From Luethyella okanaganae (GTDB taxonomy: Bacteria > Actinomycetota > Actinomycetes > Actinomycetales > Microbacteriaceae), in assembly GCF_042660285.1 (NCBI RefSeq), contig NZ_JBHSTP010000002.1, forward strand, positions 558,001-622,000: a stretch of DNA of 64,000 nt, in the 5' to 3' direction. The notes under the pieces were generated by a model. It searched no databases, had not been told where the DNA came from, and saw only the letters and a list, made by a program, of their open reading frames with translations. The first letter of the stretch is position 1, and each line of letters starts with the position of its first letter. Shown in pieces: positions 33,661 through 41,421 of this stretch. Position numbers and translations under genes: made by a program.

Positions 33661-34671
33661 CTAGCCGTCCTGGGGCGGCACGCGCACGAGCAGGCTCGCG
33701 GCATCCGTCGTGAACTCCACGGCCGTCACCACGCCGAACTCGTCGCCGTCGAGTTCGAACTCCTCAGGGTCTCCCTCGATCCTGATCGACACGGATGTCC
33801 CGCGCAGGTAGGTGATCGCACTCCGCTTGTCGCCTCCCGTGAGGTCGATCCACTGCTGACCGATCGCGGACTTGCGCAGCACCCGGTTCTCCCAGGTGAC
33901 CCGTCGCCAGATCGTGAGCCACCCCCACACCCCCTTGGGCTGCAGTACCACGACATCGAGCTTGCCGTCATCGACCTCGGCATCGGGGATGAGCTCGATG
34001 TTGCCGGGAAGGTAGCCGAGGTTTGCCACCAGGATCGAGCTCACATGCGCGCCGTGGGTGCCGTGGTCGTCCATGCGATAGTGGATGCGGAACGGTTTCG
34101 AGGTGGGCAGGGAGCGCAGGCCGGCATCGACGTAGGCGAGCCAGCCGACGCGTTTCTTCAGCTCCGGATTCGTGTTCGAGATCATCGCCGCGTCGATGCC
34201 GACGCCTGACATCACGAGTGAAACGTGATCCTCGATCGAACCGTCCGGGCGGGTCAGCTCGACCGTCGACAGGTCGACGGCGCGATCGATGCCGCCGAGA
34301 GCGACCGCCGCGGCCGAGTCGGCATCGTTGACCGGGATTCCGAGGTTGCGGGCGAAGAGGTTTCCGGTTCCGGCCGGAACGATGCCCAACGGCACCCCGC
34401 TCCCGCGCAGCGCCGCCGCCACGGAACGCACGGTGCCGTCGCCGCCCGCAGCGAGCACCAGGTCGAAGCCGTCGGTGACGGCCTGCCTCGCCATGCCCTT
34501 GCCGGGGTCGTCGACGGTGGTCTCGAACCATTCGGATGCCGCCCAGCCGAGCTTTCGCTCCGCGGCTCTCATCGCTGCCCGCAGTTCCGCGATCCCGCTC
34601 TTGGTCGGATTGAACACGACGGCGGCACGGGGAGCGGTGTTCGCCTTCTCACGACCGATGCTCGCTGCCAC
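33661..34671 (-). CDS. Diacylglycerol kinase-family lipid kinase
   Basis: DAGK-catalytic-fold protein, 336 residues, starting at GTG 34671. The nucleotide loop GGDGTVRSVAAAL and the motif VPAGTGNLFARNLGIP are diagnostic. Members phosphorylate diacylglycerol, sphingoid bases or mannosyl-lipid precursors; which one cannot be told here. TAGTTT on the minus strand at 34678-34683 lies six bases before the start. It is divergent from serS, and the two promoters share about 70 bases. Confidence 0.88.
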   Translation of the reverse strand: MAASIGREKANTAPRAAVVFNPTKSGIAELRAAMRAAERKLGWAASEWFETTVDDPGKGMARQAVTDGFDLVLAAGGDGTVRSVAAALRGSGVPLGIVPAGTGNLFARNLGIPVNDADSAAAVALGGIDRAVDLSTVELTRPDGSIEDHVSLVMSGVGIDAAMISNTNPELKKRVGWLAYVDAGLRSLPTSKPFRIHYRMDDHGTHGAHVSSILVANLGYLPGNIELIPDAEVDDGKLDVVVLQPKGVWGWLTIWRRVTWENRVLRKSAIGQQWIDLTGGDKRSAITYLRGTSVSIRIEGDPEEFELDGDEFGVVTAVEFTTDAASLLVRVPPQDG

Positions 34672-34677
34672 GACTCC

Positions 34678-34683
34678 AAACTA
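34678..34683 (-). promoter_or_regulatory. Leaderless promoter -10 box (TAGTTT)
   Basis: TAGTTT, read on the minus strand, lies six bases before GTG 34671 of the lipid kinase gene. Confidence 0.6.
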
Positions 34684-34729
34684 CGGCATGCAGAGACGCT
34701 CACCCGCTTCGAGGCCGACGGGCGATTGT

Positions 34730-34735
34730 TAGACT
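34730..34735 (+). promoter_or_regulatory. Leaderless promoter -10 box (TAGACT) of serS
   Basis: TAGACT lies seven bases before GTG 34743. No T-box or other leader can exist if the transcript begins at the start codon. Confidence 0.65.
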
Positions 34736-34742
34736 GGTCAGC

Positions 34743-36008
34743 GTGATCGATCCCCTCCTCCTGCGCGAAAACCCCAAGCTCGTCAAGGCATCGCAGGCGG
34801 CGCGCGGCGACTCCGTCGAGGTGGTGGACGCCGCTCTCGCGGCCGACGCGGAGCGGCGTACGACGATCTCCGCCTTCGAGCAGCTCCGGGCCGAGCAGAA
34901 CGTTTTCGGCAAGCGGGTGGCGACGGCGACCTCCGATGAGAAGAAGGCGCTCGTCGCGCAGGTGCAAGAGCTTGCGGCCAGGGTGAAAGCGGCGAGCCAG
35001 GCGGCCGGCGACGCGGAAGCGCGCTTCGGCGACCTCATCCGCTCGATCGGCAACCCGGTGATCGACGGGGTTCCGGCTGGCGGCGAGGAGAACTTCGTCA
35101 CGCTGCGCGAGGTCGGTGGCAAGCCAGAGTTCGACTTCGAGCCCCGCGACCACCTCGAACTGGGCGAACTGCTCGCGGCGATCGACACGGGGCGTGGGGC
35201 CAAGGTCAGCGGGGCCCGCTTCTACTATCTGCGCGGCATAGGGGCGCGTCTGGAACTCGCCCTCATGAACATGGCGCTCGATCGCGCGCTCGCAGCCGGG
35301 TTCATCCCGCTCATCACCCCGACGCTCGTGAAGCCGGAGATCATGCAGGGCACCGGCTTTCTCGGAGCCCACTCCGACGAGGTCTACTACCTCCCGGCCG
35401 ACAACCTCTACCTCACGGGAACGAGTGAGGTCGCACTCGCCGGTTACCACGCCGACGAGATCCTCGATCTCTCGAACGGGCCGATCCGGTACGCGGGCTG
35501 GTCGACGTGCTACCGGCGCGAGGCAGGCAGTCACGGCAAGGACACCCGCGGCATCATCCGCGTGCACCAGTTCAACAAGCTCGAGATGTTCGTCTACACC
35601 CTGCCGGAGGATGCCGAAGAGGAGCACGAGCGCTTGCTCGGCTGGCAGGAGGCGATGCTGCAATCCCTCGGGCTGAGCTACCGTGTGATCGATGTCGCCG
35701 CGGGCGATCTCGGTTCGAGCGCCGCGCGCAAGTACGATGTCGAGGCATGGGTGCCGACCCAGGGTGCCTATCGGGAGCTCACCAGCACGAGCAACTGCAC
35801 GACCTTCCAGGCGCGGCGTCTTGACACACGCTACCGCACGGAGTCCGGCAAGACGACTCCGGTCGCGACGCTCAACGGAACGCTCGCCACAACGCGCTGG
35901 CTCGTCGCCCTGCTCGAGACCCATCAGCAGGCCGACGGCTCGGTGCGTGTGCCGGAGCCGTTGCGCCCATACCTCGGTGGCCTCGATGTGATCGAGCCGG
36001 TCGCCTAG
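34743..36008 (+). CDS. serS: Seryl-tRNA synthetase
   Basis: Class II synthetase charging tRNA-Ser. The N-terminal coiled-coil arm (about residues 25-100) grips the long variable arm of tRNA-Ser. Motif 2 is in YRREAGSHGKDTRGIIRVHQF and motif 3 in LNGTLATTRWLVALLETHQ. 421 residues. Start GTG 34743 follows a leaderless box. Two tRNA-Ser genes lie 3.5 and 5 kb downstream. The stop overlaps the first base of a GTG that is not the likely start of the next gene. Confidence 0.97.
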   Translation: MIDPLLLRENPKLVKASQAARGDSVEVVDAALAADAERRTTISAFEQLRAEQNVFGKRVATATSDEKKALVAQVQELAARVKAASQAAGDAEARFGDLIRSIGNPVIDGVPAGGEENFVTLREVGGKPEFDFEPRDHLELGELLAAIDTGRGAKVSGARFYYLRGIGARLELALMNMALDRALAAGFIPLITPTLVKPEIMQGTGFLGAHSDEVYYLPADNLYLTGTSEVALAGYHADEILDLSNGPIRYAGWSTCYRREAGSHGKDTRGIIRVHQFNKLEMFVYTLPEDAEEEHERLLGWQEAMLQSLGLSYRVIDVAAGDLGSSAARKYDVEAWVPTQGAYRELTSTSNCTTFQARRLDTRYRTESGKTTPVATLNGTLATTRWLVALLETHQQADGSVRVPEPLRPYLGGLDVIEPVA

Positions 36009-36024
36009 TGGCTGAGCCGACTCC

Positions 36025-36110
36025 GCTGATCGAGCCTGTCGAAATCACGCCTCCGTCCAGCCCTGTCTCCTCGATCGGGCCGACCCCGCTGATCGAGCCC
36101 GTCGAAGTCA
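36025..36110. repeat. Two direct copies of a 23-base intergenic element
   Basis: Copies at 36025-36047 and 36088-36110 share GCTGATCGAGCC, then GTCGAA and TCA, differing at two positions. They fill the space between serS and the HAD gene. The sequence resembles short elements that recur at gene ends in related actinobacteria (recollection, not checked). Confidence 0.7.
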
Positions 36111-36934
36111 TGCGGCGAGCCGATGCCGAGCGCTGGCTCGTCGCCCTCGACGTCGACGGCACGATCCTGCACGAGGACGAGACCGTCACCGAAGCCGTGC
36201 GCGAGGAGGTTGCGCGAGTGCAGGCGCTCGGCCACGAGGTGACCCTTGCGACGGGCCGCAGCTGGTCGACATCGCTTCCCGTGCTCGAAAGGCTGGGGCT
36301 CACACCGGAGTTCGTCGTGTGCGCGAACGGCGCGCTCATCATGCGACGCGATGTGACATCGCCAGACGGGTATCGACGCGAGTTCACCGAGACCTTCGAT
36401 CCGCGCCCGGTGCTGGAGCGCATCCGCTCGCACCTCCCGGAAGGCCGGTTCATGGTGGAGGCCCCCGACGGGTTCCGGCTGTACACCGACGGCATGCTCG
36501 ATTGGAACCTCGAGAACGCGCGCAAGGTGGAGTTCGACGAGCTCGGCGCGACCCAGGCGACACGCGTCGTCGTGGTGTCGCCCGATCATGATCTCGAGGA
36601 GTTCCTCACGATCGTCGAACGGATGGGCCTGCACCAGGTGACCTATTCGATCGGCTGGACGGCTTGGCTCGACATCGCGCCAGACGGGGTCAACAAGGCG
36701 ACCGCGCTCGAGCGGGTGCGCGCCTGGCACGGCATCCCGTTGTCGCGGGTCATCGCCATCGGCGACGGACGCAACGACATCGACATGTTCCGCTGGGCGG
36801 GAGCGCGGGGCCGCGCCGTCGCAATGGGGCAGGCTCCCACCGAGGTCAAGGATGCGGCGACCGAGGTCACCGAGACCGTCGGCGATGACGGGCTCGCCCG
36901 CGTGCTCGCCGGATTCGGGGAGACAGGCCGCTGA
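36110..36934 (+). CDS. HAD-superfamily phosphatase (Cof-like, type IIB cap)
   Basis: Phosphatase acting on sugar phosphates or similar metabolites. Motif I is VALDVDGTIL, motif II is in TLATGRSW, and motif IV is IGDGRNDIDMF. Start ATG 36110 is chosen because the upstream in-frame stretch from GTG 36008 is just two copies of a short repeat read as LIEPVE. 274 residues from this start. It follows serS on the same strand and may share its transcript. Confidence 0.85.
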   Translation: MRRADAERWLVALDVDGTILHEDETVTEAVREEVARVQALGHEVTLATGRSWSTSLPVLERLGLTPEFVVCANGALIMRRDVTSPDGYRREFTETFDPRPVLERIRSHLPEGRFMVEAPDGFRLYTDGMLDWNLENARKVEFDELGATQATRVVVVSPDHDLEEFLTIVERMGLHQVTYSIGWTAWLDIAPDGVNKATALERVRAWHGIPLSRVIAIGDGRNDIDMFRWAGARGRAVAMGQAPTEVKDAATEVTETVGDDGLARVLAGFGETGR

Positions 36935-36999
36935 TCCCCGCCGCGCGCCACGGGCGTCAGAAGAGGTCCAGGCCTGTTCTGACCGTCGTCAGGGCGGTT

Positions 37000-38145
37000 G
37001 TGGCGAGCATGGCGGTTCTCGCGGTGAGCGCAACGGCGGTGGTCGGCATCGCGTTGTGGGACGTCGCCAATAGCATCAAGCCCGGCATCGATCTGGGCGG
37101 CCGGTCCGGCCAGTCCGTTCCCGTCATCGGCGCGATCGACGGCGGAGTGAACCTGCTCGTCGTCGGCAGCGACAGCGGAGAGGGCGATCCGAGGTTCGGG
37201 GATCGCGGCGAGCACCTGGGCGATGTGACGATGCTTCTCCATATCGCGCAGGATCACTCGAGCGCCACCGTTGTGAGCTTTCCACGCGACCTGCTCGTCG
37301 AGGTTCCCGCCTGTGCGGCTTCGGCTGCCGAGGAGTGGGCCGTCGGCACCGACGGAGGTTTCACCGACAAGCTCAACAGCGCATACTCCTATGGCGGTCT
37401 GGCGTGCACGACTGCTGCGGTGAGCCAGCTCACCGGGCTCGAGATCCCGTTCGCGGCCTCGATCGAGTTCAACGGCGTGATCCAGATGTCGAACGCGGTC
37501 GGCGGCGTCCCGGTGTGCATCACCGAGACCATCGAGGACGAGCGCACCGGCTTCTTCCGTGAACCGGGGGAGTACACCCTGCAAGGATGGGACGCGCTCC
37601 AGTTCCTGCGAACCCGTTACGGCCTGAAAGACGGCAGCGATCTCGCACGCATCGGTAACCAGCAGTCATTTCTCGCGTCGCTCGCGCGCACCATCAAGAG
37701 TTCCGCGACCTTGAGCGACCCGACGAAGGTCTACGGTCTCGCCAAGGCGGCCGCGCGCAACATGCGCCTCTCCGAGACGCTCAGCAATGTCGACGTCTTG
37801 GTATCCATCGCCGGCGCGCTCAAGGGCATCGATCTCGACAAGGTGGTCTTCGTGCGGTATCCGACCGTCTCCAGCGGGACCGACCTCATGGCGGACACGA
37901 ATGTCTCCGGCGTGCTCATGGCGGCGCTCGCCGACGACGAGGAGATCGTCGTGGCCGGTCGTGCTGCCGCGACTGTCGGCGACGAACCGGTTCCGCCGAC
38001 GGAGCCGCCGACGGCGGAACCGGTCGACCCGAGTGCGGGTGTTCCTGCGAGCCCCGGGCCGGTCGTTCTGCCCGACGATGTCACCGGTCAGCGCGCCGAT
38101 CAGGTCACCTGCACGGCGGGCCGACCGCTCGACGAGCAGCAGTAG
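37000..38145 (+). CDS. LytR-CpsA-Psr (LCP) family phosphotransferase
   Basis: Membrane-anchored enzyme that attaches polyprenyl-linked glycopolymers to peptidoglycan. From GTG 37000 it has one N-terminal membrane segment, then the LCP core with INLLVVGSDS-like N-edge, VVSFPRDLLVEVP, and the conserved arginine in LQFLRTRYGLKDGSDLARIGNQQ. A Pro/Glu-rich C-terminal tail ends in a short cysteine-containing segment. 381 residues. Homology to the second LCP gene extends upstream of the GTG, where no ATG, GTG or TTG is available. It forms a near-tandem pair with 38401-39666. Confidence 0.88.
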   Translation: MASMAVLAVSATAVVGIALWDVANSIKPGIDLGGRSGQSVPVIGAIDGGVNLLVVGSDSGEGDPRFGDRGEHLGDVTMLLHIAQDHSSATVVSFPRDLLVEVPACAASAAEEWAVGTDGGFTDKLNSAYSYGGLACTTAAVSQLTGLEIPFAASIEFNGVIQMSNAVGGVPVCITETIEDERTGFFREPGEYTLQGWDALQFLRTRYGLKDGSDLARIGNQQSFLASLARTIKSSATLSDPTKVYGLAKAAARNMRLSETLSNVDVLVSIAGALKGIDLDKVVFVRYPTVSSGTDLMADTNVSGVLMAALADDEEIVVAGRAAATVGDEPVPPTEPPTAEPVDPSAGVPASPGPVVLPDDVTGQRADQVTCTAGRPLDEQQ

Positions 38146-38207
38146 GCGGCAGGGGCGTCCAGCGCCTTCGCAGAAACCCGTGTCACGCTAGAGGCCTTTA
38201 CATAGGC

Positions 38208-38213
38208 TAGAAT
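38208..38213 (+). promoter_or_regulatory. Possible -10 box (TAGAAT) of tRNA-Ser(TGA)
   Basis: TAGAAT lies 63 bases before the tRNA 5' end; no convincing -35 box is seen. Confidence 0.4.
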
Positions 38214-38276
38214 CGGGCGATGTTCGATGCCTGTCGACGGTGTCCGCACGTGCGGAGATATGGCCGGAACGAACGG

Positions 38277-38361
38277 GGAGGGCTGTCCGAGTGGCCGATG
38301 GAGCCAGTCTTGAAAACTGGTGGACAGAAATGTCTCGTGGGTTCGAATCCCACGCCCTCCG
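38277..38361 (+). tRNA. tRNA-Ser(TGA)
   Basis: Acceptor arms GGAGGGC and GCCCTCC pair, followed by discriminator G. The anticodon stem CCAGT/ACTGG encloses loop CTTGAAA, giving anticodon TGA. A long variable arm (GTGGACAGAAATGTCTC region) and T-arm GTGGGTTCGAATCCCAC are present, as expected for class II tRNA-Ser. CCA is not fully encoded. Confidence 0.96.
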
Positions 38362-38400
38362 CACTGAGCGCCAGGCAGGGCACGGAATGAAGGGATCACA

Positions 38401-39666
38401 GTGAGCGAAGAGTTGCGTCCCCGCTCCCGGCGGTCGATGAAGAATCCGACGATTGCCCGGCACGGCCGGCTCAAGAAGTCGAATGCGTTCACGACCGTTG
38501 CGAAGGTGCTGGCTGCCGCGCTTGCCGTCGTCCTTGCGAGCGGCGCATCCGTCGCCGCCATCGCCGCCTACGACCTCGCCTCCAGCGTGAAGCCCGGCGT
38601 AACCCTGGTCGGTGAAAAGACCGACGGCCCGATGCCGCAGATCGGCGCGATCGACGGCGGTGTGAACCTGCTGCTCGTAGGCAGCGACAGCCGCAAGGGG
38701 CAGGATCCCGCGTTCGGCGCGGAAGACGAAACCGGCGACCTCAACGACGTCACGATGCTTCTGCACATCTCGAAGGATCACACGAGTGCGACCGTCGTCA
38801 GCTTTCCGCGCGATATGTTCGTGTCCATCCCCGAGTGTCCCGACCCCGCTGGCGGCACATTCAACGCGATGAGCAGACAGAAGATCAACACCACGCTGAC
38901 CTACGGCGGCCTCGCCTGCACTGTGCTCACGGTCGAGAAGCTGACCGGGATCGACATCCCCTATGCGGCCGAGGTCCAGTTCAGTGGCGTCATCGCGATG
39001 TCGAACGCCGTCGGCGGAGTTCCCGTCTGCGTCGCCGAGCCTATCGAGGACGAATACACGAACACCTTCCTCTCGGCCGGAGAGCACACGCTCCAGGGCG
39101 TCGATGCTCTGCAGTTCCTTCGTACCAGGCACGGCGTCGGCGACGGCAGCGACCTCACCCGTATCAGCAACCAACAGGTGTTCCTTTCATCCCTCGTGCG
39201 CACGATCAAGAGCGCCGACACGCTCTCGAACCCGGGCAAGCTCTACTCCCTGGCCAAGGCGGCGCTCAGCAACATGACGCTCTCCAACAGCCTGCAGAAC
39301 ATCGACAACATGGTCTCGATCGCCATGGCGCTCAAGGGCATCCCGCTTGAGCAGGTCGTCTTCGTGCAGTATCCGACAGGGTCGACCGAGGGTGGCGTCC
39401 TGCCGCGCGAGGCCGACGCCAGGGCGCTCTTCACGGCGCTCTCCGCCGACCAGCCGATCCGGCTGAGCGGAGACACCGGGGGCGGTTCCACCGCGGATCC
39501 GAACGCCGTTGTGTCCCCCGTCGACGCGGTTGTGGACCCCAATGCGACGCCTGACCCGAATGCGACCGCCGTGCCGCCCACAACGACGGTGCTCCCCGAG
39601 ACGGTGAAGGGACAGACCGCCGGCCAGTACACCTGCTCGAACGGTCGGACCCTCCAGAACCAATAG
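38401..39666 (+). CDS. LytR-CpsA-Psr (LCP) family phosphotransferase
   Basis: Second LCP paralogue, 421 residues from GTG 38401. The cytoplasmic N-terminus is strongly basic (RPRSRRSMKN, then HGRLKKS), followed by one membrane segment and the extracellular LCP core (VNLLLVGSDSRKG, VVSFPRDMFVSIP, FLRTRHGVGDGSDLTRISNQQ). A low-complexity Asp/Pro/Asn/Thr tail (PNATPDPNATAVPP) precedes a C-terminal segment with one cysteine, shared with the first copy. tRNA-Ser(TGA) lies between the two paralogues, suggesting a duplication that spanned or received the tRNA. Confidence 0.92.
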   Translation: MSEELRPRSRRSMKNPTIARHGRLKKSNAFTTVAKVLAAALAVVLASGASVAAIAAYDLASSVKPGVTLVGEKTDGPMPQIGAIDGGVNLLLVGSDSRKGQDPAFGAEDETGDLNDVTMLLHISKDHTSATVVSFPRDMFVSIPECPDPAGGTFNAMSRQKINTTLTYGGLACTVLTVEKLTGIDIPYAAEVQFSGVIAMSNAVGGVPVCVAEPIEDEYTNTFLSAGEHTLQGVDALQFLRTRHGVGDGSDLTRISNQQVFLSSLVRTIKSADTLSNPGKLYSLAKAALSNMTLSNSLQNIDNMVSIAMALKGIPLEQVVFVQYPTGSTEGGVLPREADARALFTALSADQPIRLSGDTGGGSTADPNAVVSPVDAVVDPNATPDPNATAVPPTTTVLPETVKGQTAGQYTCSNGRTLQNQ

Positions 39667-39701
39667 GGGGGTCGTGGTCGTCGACCGCTTCTCGAAACGG
39701 T

Positions 39702-39707
39702 TATGAT
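39702..39707 (+). promoter_or_regulatory. -10 box (TATGAT) of tRNA-Ser(GCT)
   Basis: TATGAT lies 31 bases before the tRNA; a weak TCGACC about 15 bases upstream may be the -35 box. Confidence 0.55.
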
Positions 39708-39737
39708 GGCTGTCGTGTGTTTGCTCTGCAGGCACAG

Positions 39738-39826
39738 GGAGACGTCGCATAGTTCGGCCTAGTGCACCACCCTGCTAAGGTGGAGTTCCCTCACGGGAAC
39801 CGAGGGTTCAAATCCCTCCGTCTCCG
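39738..39826 (+). tRNA. tRNA-Ser(GCT), integration target
   Basis: Acceptor arms GGAGACG and CGTCTCC pair, with discriminator G. The anticodon stem CCACC/GGTGG encloses CTGCTAA, giving anticodon GCT. The long variable arm (TTCCCTCACGGGAA) is a perfect hairpin and the T-arm GAGGGTTCAAATCCCTC is intact. The 3' part from the anticodon loop on is repeated at 49763, marking this gene as the attachment site of the downstream islands. Confidence 0.97.
39769..39819 (+). repeat. Attachment-site repeat within tRNA-Ser(GCT) (att 1)
   Basis: 51 bases from ACCCTGCTAAGG through CCCTCC, identical to 49763-49813 except for one base (44 bases perfect from the left). It covers the tRNA 3' half, the classic target of tyrosine recombinases. 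Confidence 0.9.
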
Positions 39827-40280
39827 CATATTTTTTCCCGGTCAGCGACCATATTCTCCGCGCGTCGTCCGAGCTCGAGCTCATTCGAACGTTGTCGTTG
39901 AGTGTCCCCAGTGTGTCCCTGGGGGACACTTATGGGACACGGGAACCGGGGAGCCGGGCACCCAAACCAGAAAAGGCCTGGTCAGAGGAGCAGCGTCGCA
40001 AGAATTGCTCCACCTTGGAAGAGTGGAGGACTTTTCTGGTGGAGCGGTGGCATCGAGGTTCGTTGAAGCAACCGAGCCATGTGTCTGAAGCTCTGCGCGC
40101 GAAGTACCAGGGCGCGCGCCGGCGTACCTGCAGCGCGCTTCGATCAGAGCGCTCGTCCATGGATGTCGCTAGTCGGGAGTGAGATCCACGGCGTTCACCA
40201 CCCAGCATTGACCAACTTGCTGAGCGGATCGAATGCGGACAGCAGCGACGAGCCTCAGCACCCGCGTCAGTGCCGGGCGC
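39827..40280. other. Left arm of island 1, no confident gene
   Basis: About 450 bases. Interleaved inverted repeats built from GTGTCCC/GGGACAC lie at 39901-39940 (arms AGTGTCCCC and GGGGACACT). GGTCAGCGAC at about 39840 is matched by GGTCAGCAAC at the same place after the second att copy. These look like recombinase or excisionase arm sites. One 96-codon frame runs through but shows no recognisable family. Confidence 0.6.
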
Positions 40281-40286
40281 TACGCT
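40281..40286 (+). promoter_or_regulatory. Leaderless promoter -10 box (TACGCT) of the AAA ATPase gene
   Basis: TACGCT lies seven bases before ATG 40294 and likely drives the five-gene run that follows. Confidence 0.6.
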
Positions 40287-40293
40287 GGTAAAC

Positions 40294-41421
40294 ATGGCAG
40301 CCACAAGGACACCGATTTACCAGGGCGACGATGGTCTCGAAAGAGCCGTCATCGACCTGGTCCGTGTGGGCGCCGAAGGCCATGCCGCAGGAGTCCGTCA
40401 GCTCGCAAGCCGGCTGATGCGGGCCGTGCCTGCAAGCGTCAAAGACGCTGACGAATTCCGCCACGCTGTCCACCACGCGCTCAGCGTTGCCCGCCCGGAC
40501 ACCGGCCTTCGGTTTGATGGTGGAGCCATACCCGCTGATGCAGAAGGGAGCCATCCCCTCGCGTTCGTGGATCCGCTGCCGCAGGCTGACGAGCTGGTGC
40601 TTGACGGTCGGATCGCGAGCGAGCTCGAGGAGATCGTGATCGAGCGGGAACGGGCGAACGAGCTCACGATCGCGGGCGTCCCCCTGACGCGGACCGTCTT
40701 GTTTTCGGGCGCGCCGGGCGTGGGCAAGACTCTGACTGGCCGGTGGTTGGCTTGGCGACTTGGTTTGCCGCTGGTCGTTCTTGACCTGGCCGCGGTTGTG
40801 TCGAGCTACCTCGGCAGCTCAGGTCGCAACATCAAGTCGGTCTTGGATTACGCCAAGAGCGGTCCATGCGTGCTTCTGCTGGATGAGTTCGACGCAGTGG
40901 CAAAGAGGCGGGACGACGAATCTGACATCGGCGAGTTAAAGCGCATCGTCAACGTCATTTTGGTCGAGCTAGATCGGTGGCCAGATACGAGCCTGCTAGT
41001 CGCCGCTACAAATCATCCCCAGCTCTTGGACTCGGCGATCGATCGGCGTTTCGACCGGGTAATAGAGTTCCCAATGCCGGGTCAAGCTGAGCGCGAGTCG
41101 GTGCTGCGGAAGATCAGCAATGACAGCATTGATACCGATCTTCTGGCGATGACAGCTGCCTTTTGGGACGGCGGCAGCTTTTCTGACGTAGTGCGATTTT
41201 GGGAGACGTGCCGGCGGCGAGCAATCGTTCGCGAGTTGCCACTGGAGGATGTTGTCTTGCACGCACTGTTGGAACGACCGGGCTCTGACGAGCTTCGTCA
41301 CGACCTCTGGCGTCTTGCGAATGAAGAATACGGCTTCTCAAATCGGAAGATCGCTTCGGCAGCGGGATTGAGCCACCCAACTGTCTCAACTGGGATTCGT
41401 AGGGCGAAAGGAGCGGCATGA
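40294..41421 (+). CDS. AAA-family ATPase (IetA-like defence protein)
   Basis: Classical AAA ATPase of 375 residues. Walker A is FSGAPGVGKT (about 137-146), Walker B LLLDEFD (194-200), and the second region includes AIDRRFDRVIEF. The C-terminus carries a predicted helix-turn-helix (NRKIASAAGLSHPTVSTGIRRAK). It overlaps the subtilisin gene by four bases (ATGA). An AAA ATPase coupled to an S8 protease is the IetAS architecture, described first in plasmid stability/incompatibility and later as antiphage. The assignment rests on architecture only. Confidence 0.82.
   Translation: MAATRTPIYQGDDGLERAVIDLVRVGAEGHAAGVRQLASRLMRAVPASVKDADEFRHAVHHALSVARPDTGLRFDGGAIPADAEGSHPLAFVDPLPQADELVLDGRIASELEEIVIERERANELTIAGVPLTRTVLFSGAPGVGKTLTGRWLAWRLGLPLVVLDLAAVVSSYLGSSGRNIKSVLDYAKSGPCVLLLDEFDAVAKRRDDESDIGELKRIVNVILVELDRWPDTSLLVAATNHPQLLDSAIDRRFDRVIEFPMPGQAERESVLRKISNDSIDTDLLAMTAAFWDGGSFSDVVRFWETCRRRAIVRELPLEDVVLHALLERPGSDELRHDLWRLANEEYGFSNRKIASAAGLSHPTVSTGIRRAKGAA

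Noticed and set aside
39892..40182. A 96-codon plus-strand frame in the left arm of island 1
   Set aside because: It starts inside the GTGTCCC inverted repeats, has no ribosome site or -10 box that I can see, and no recognisable family.
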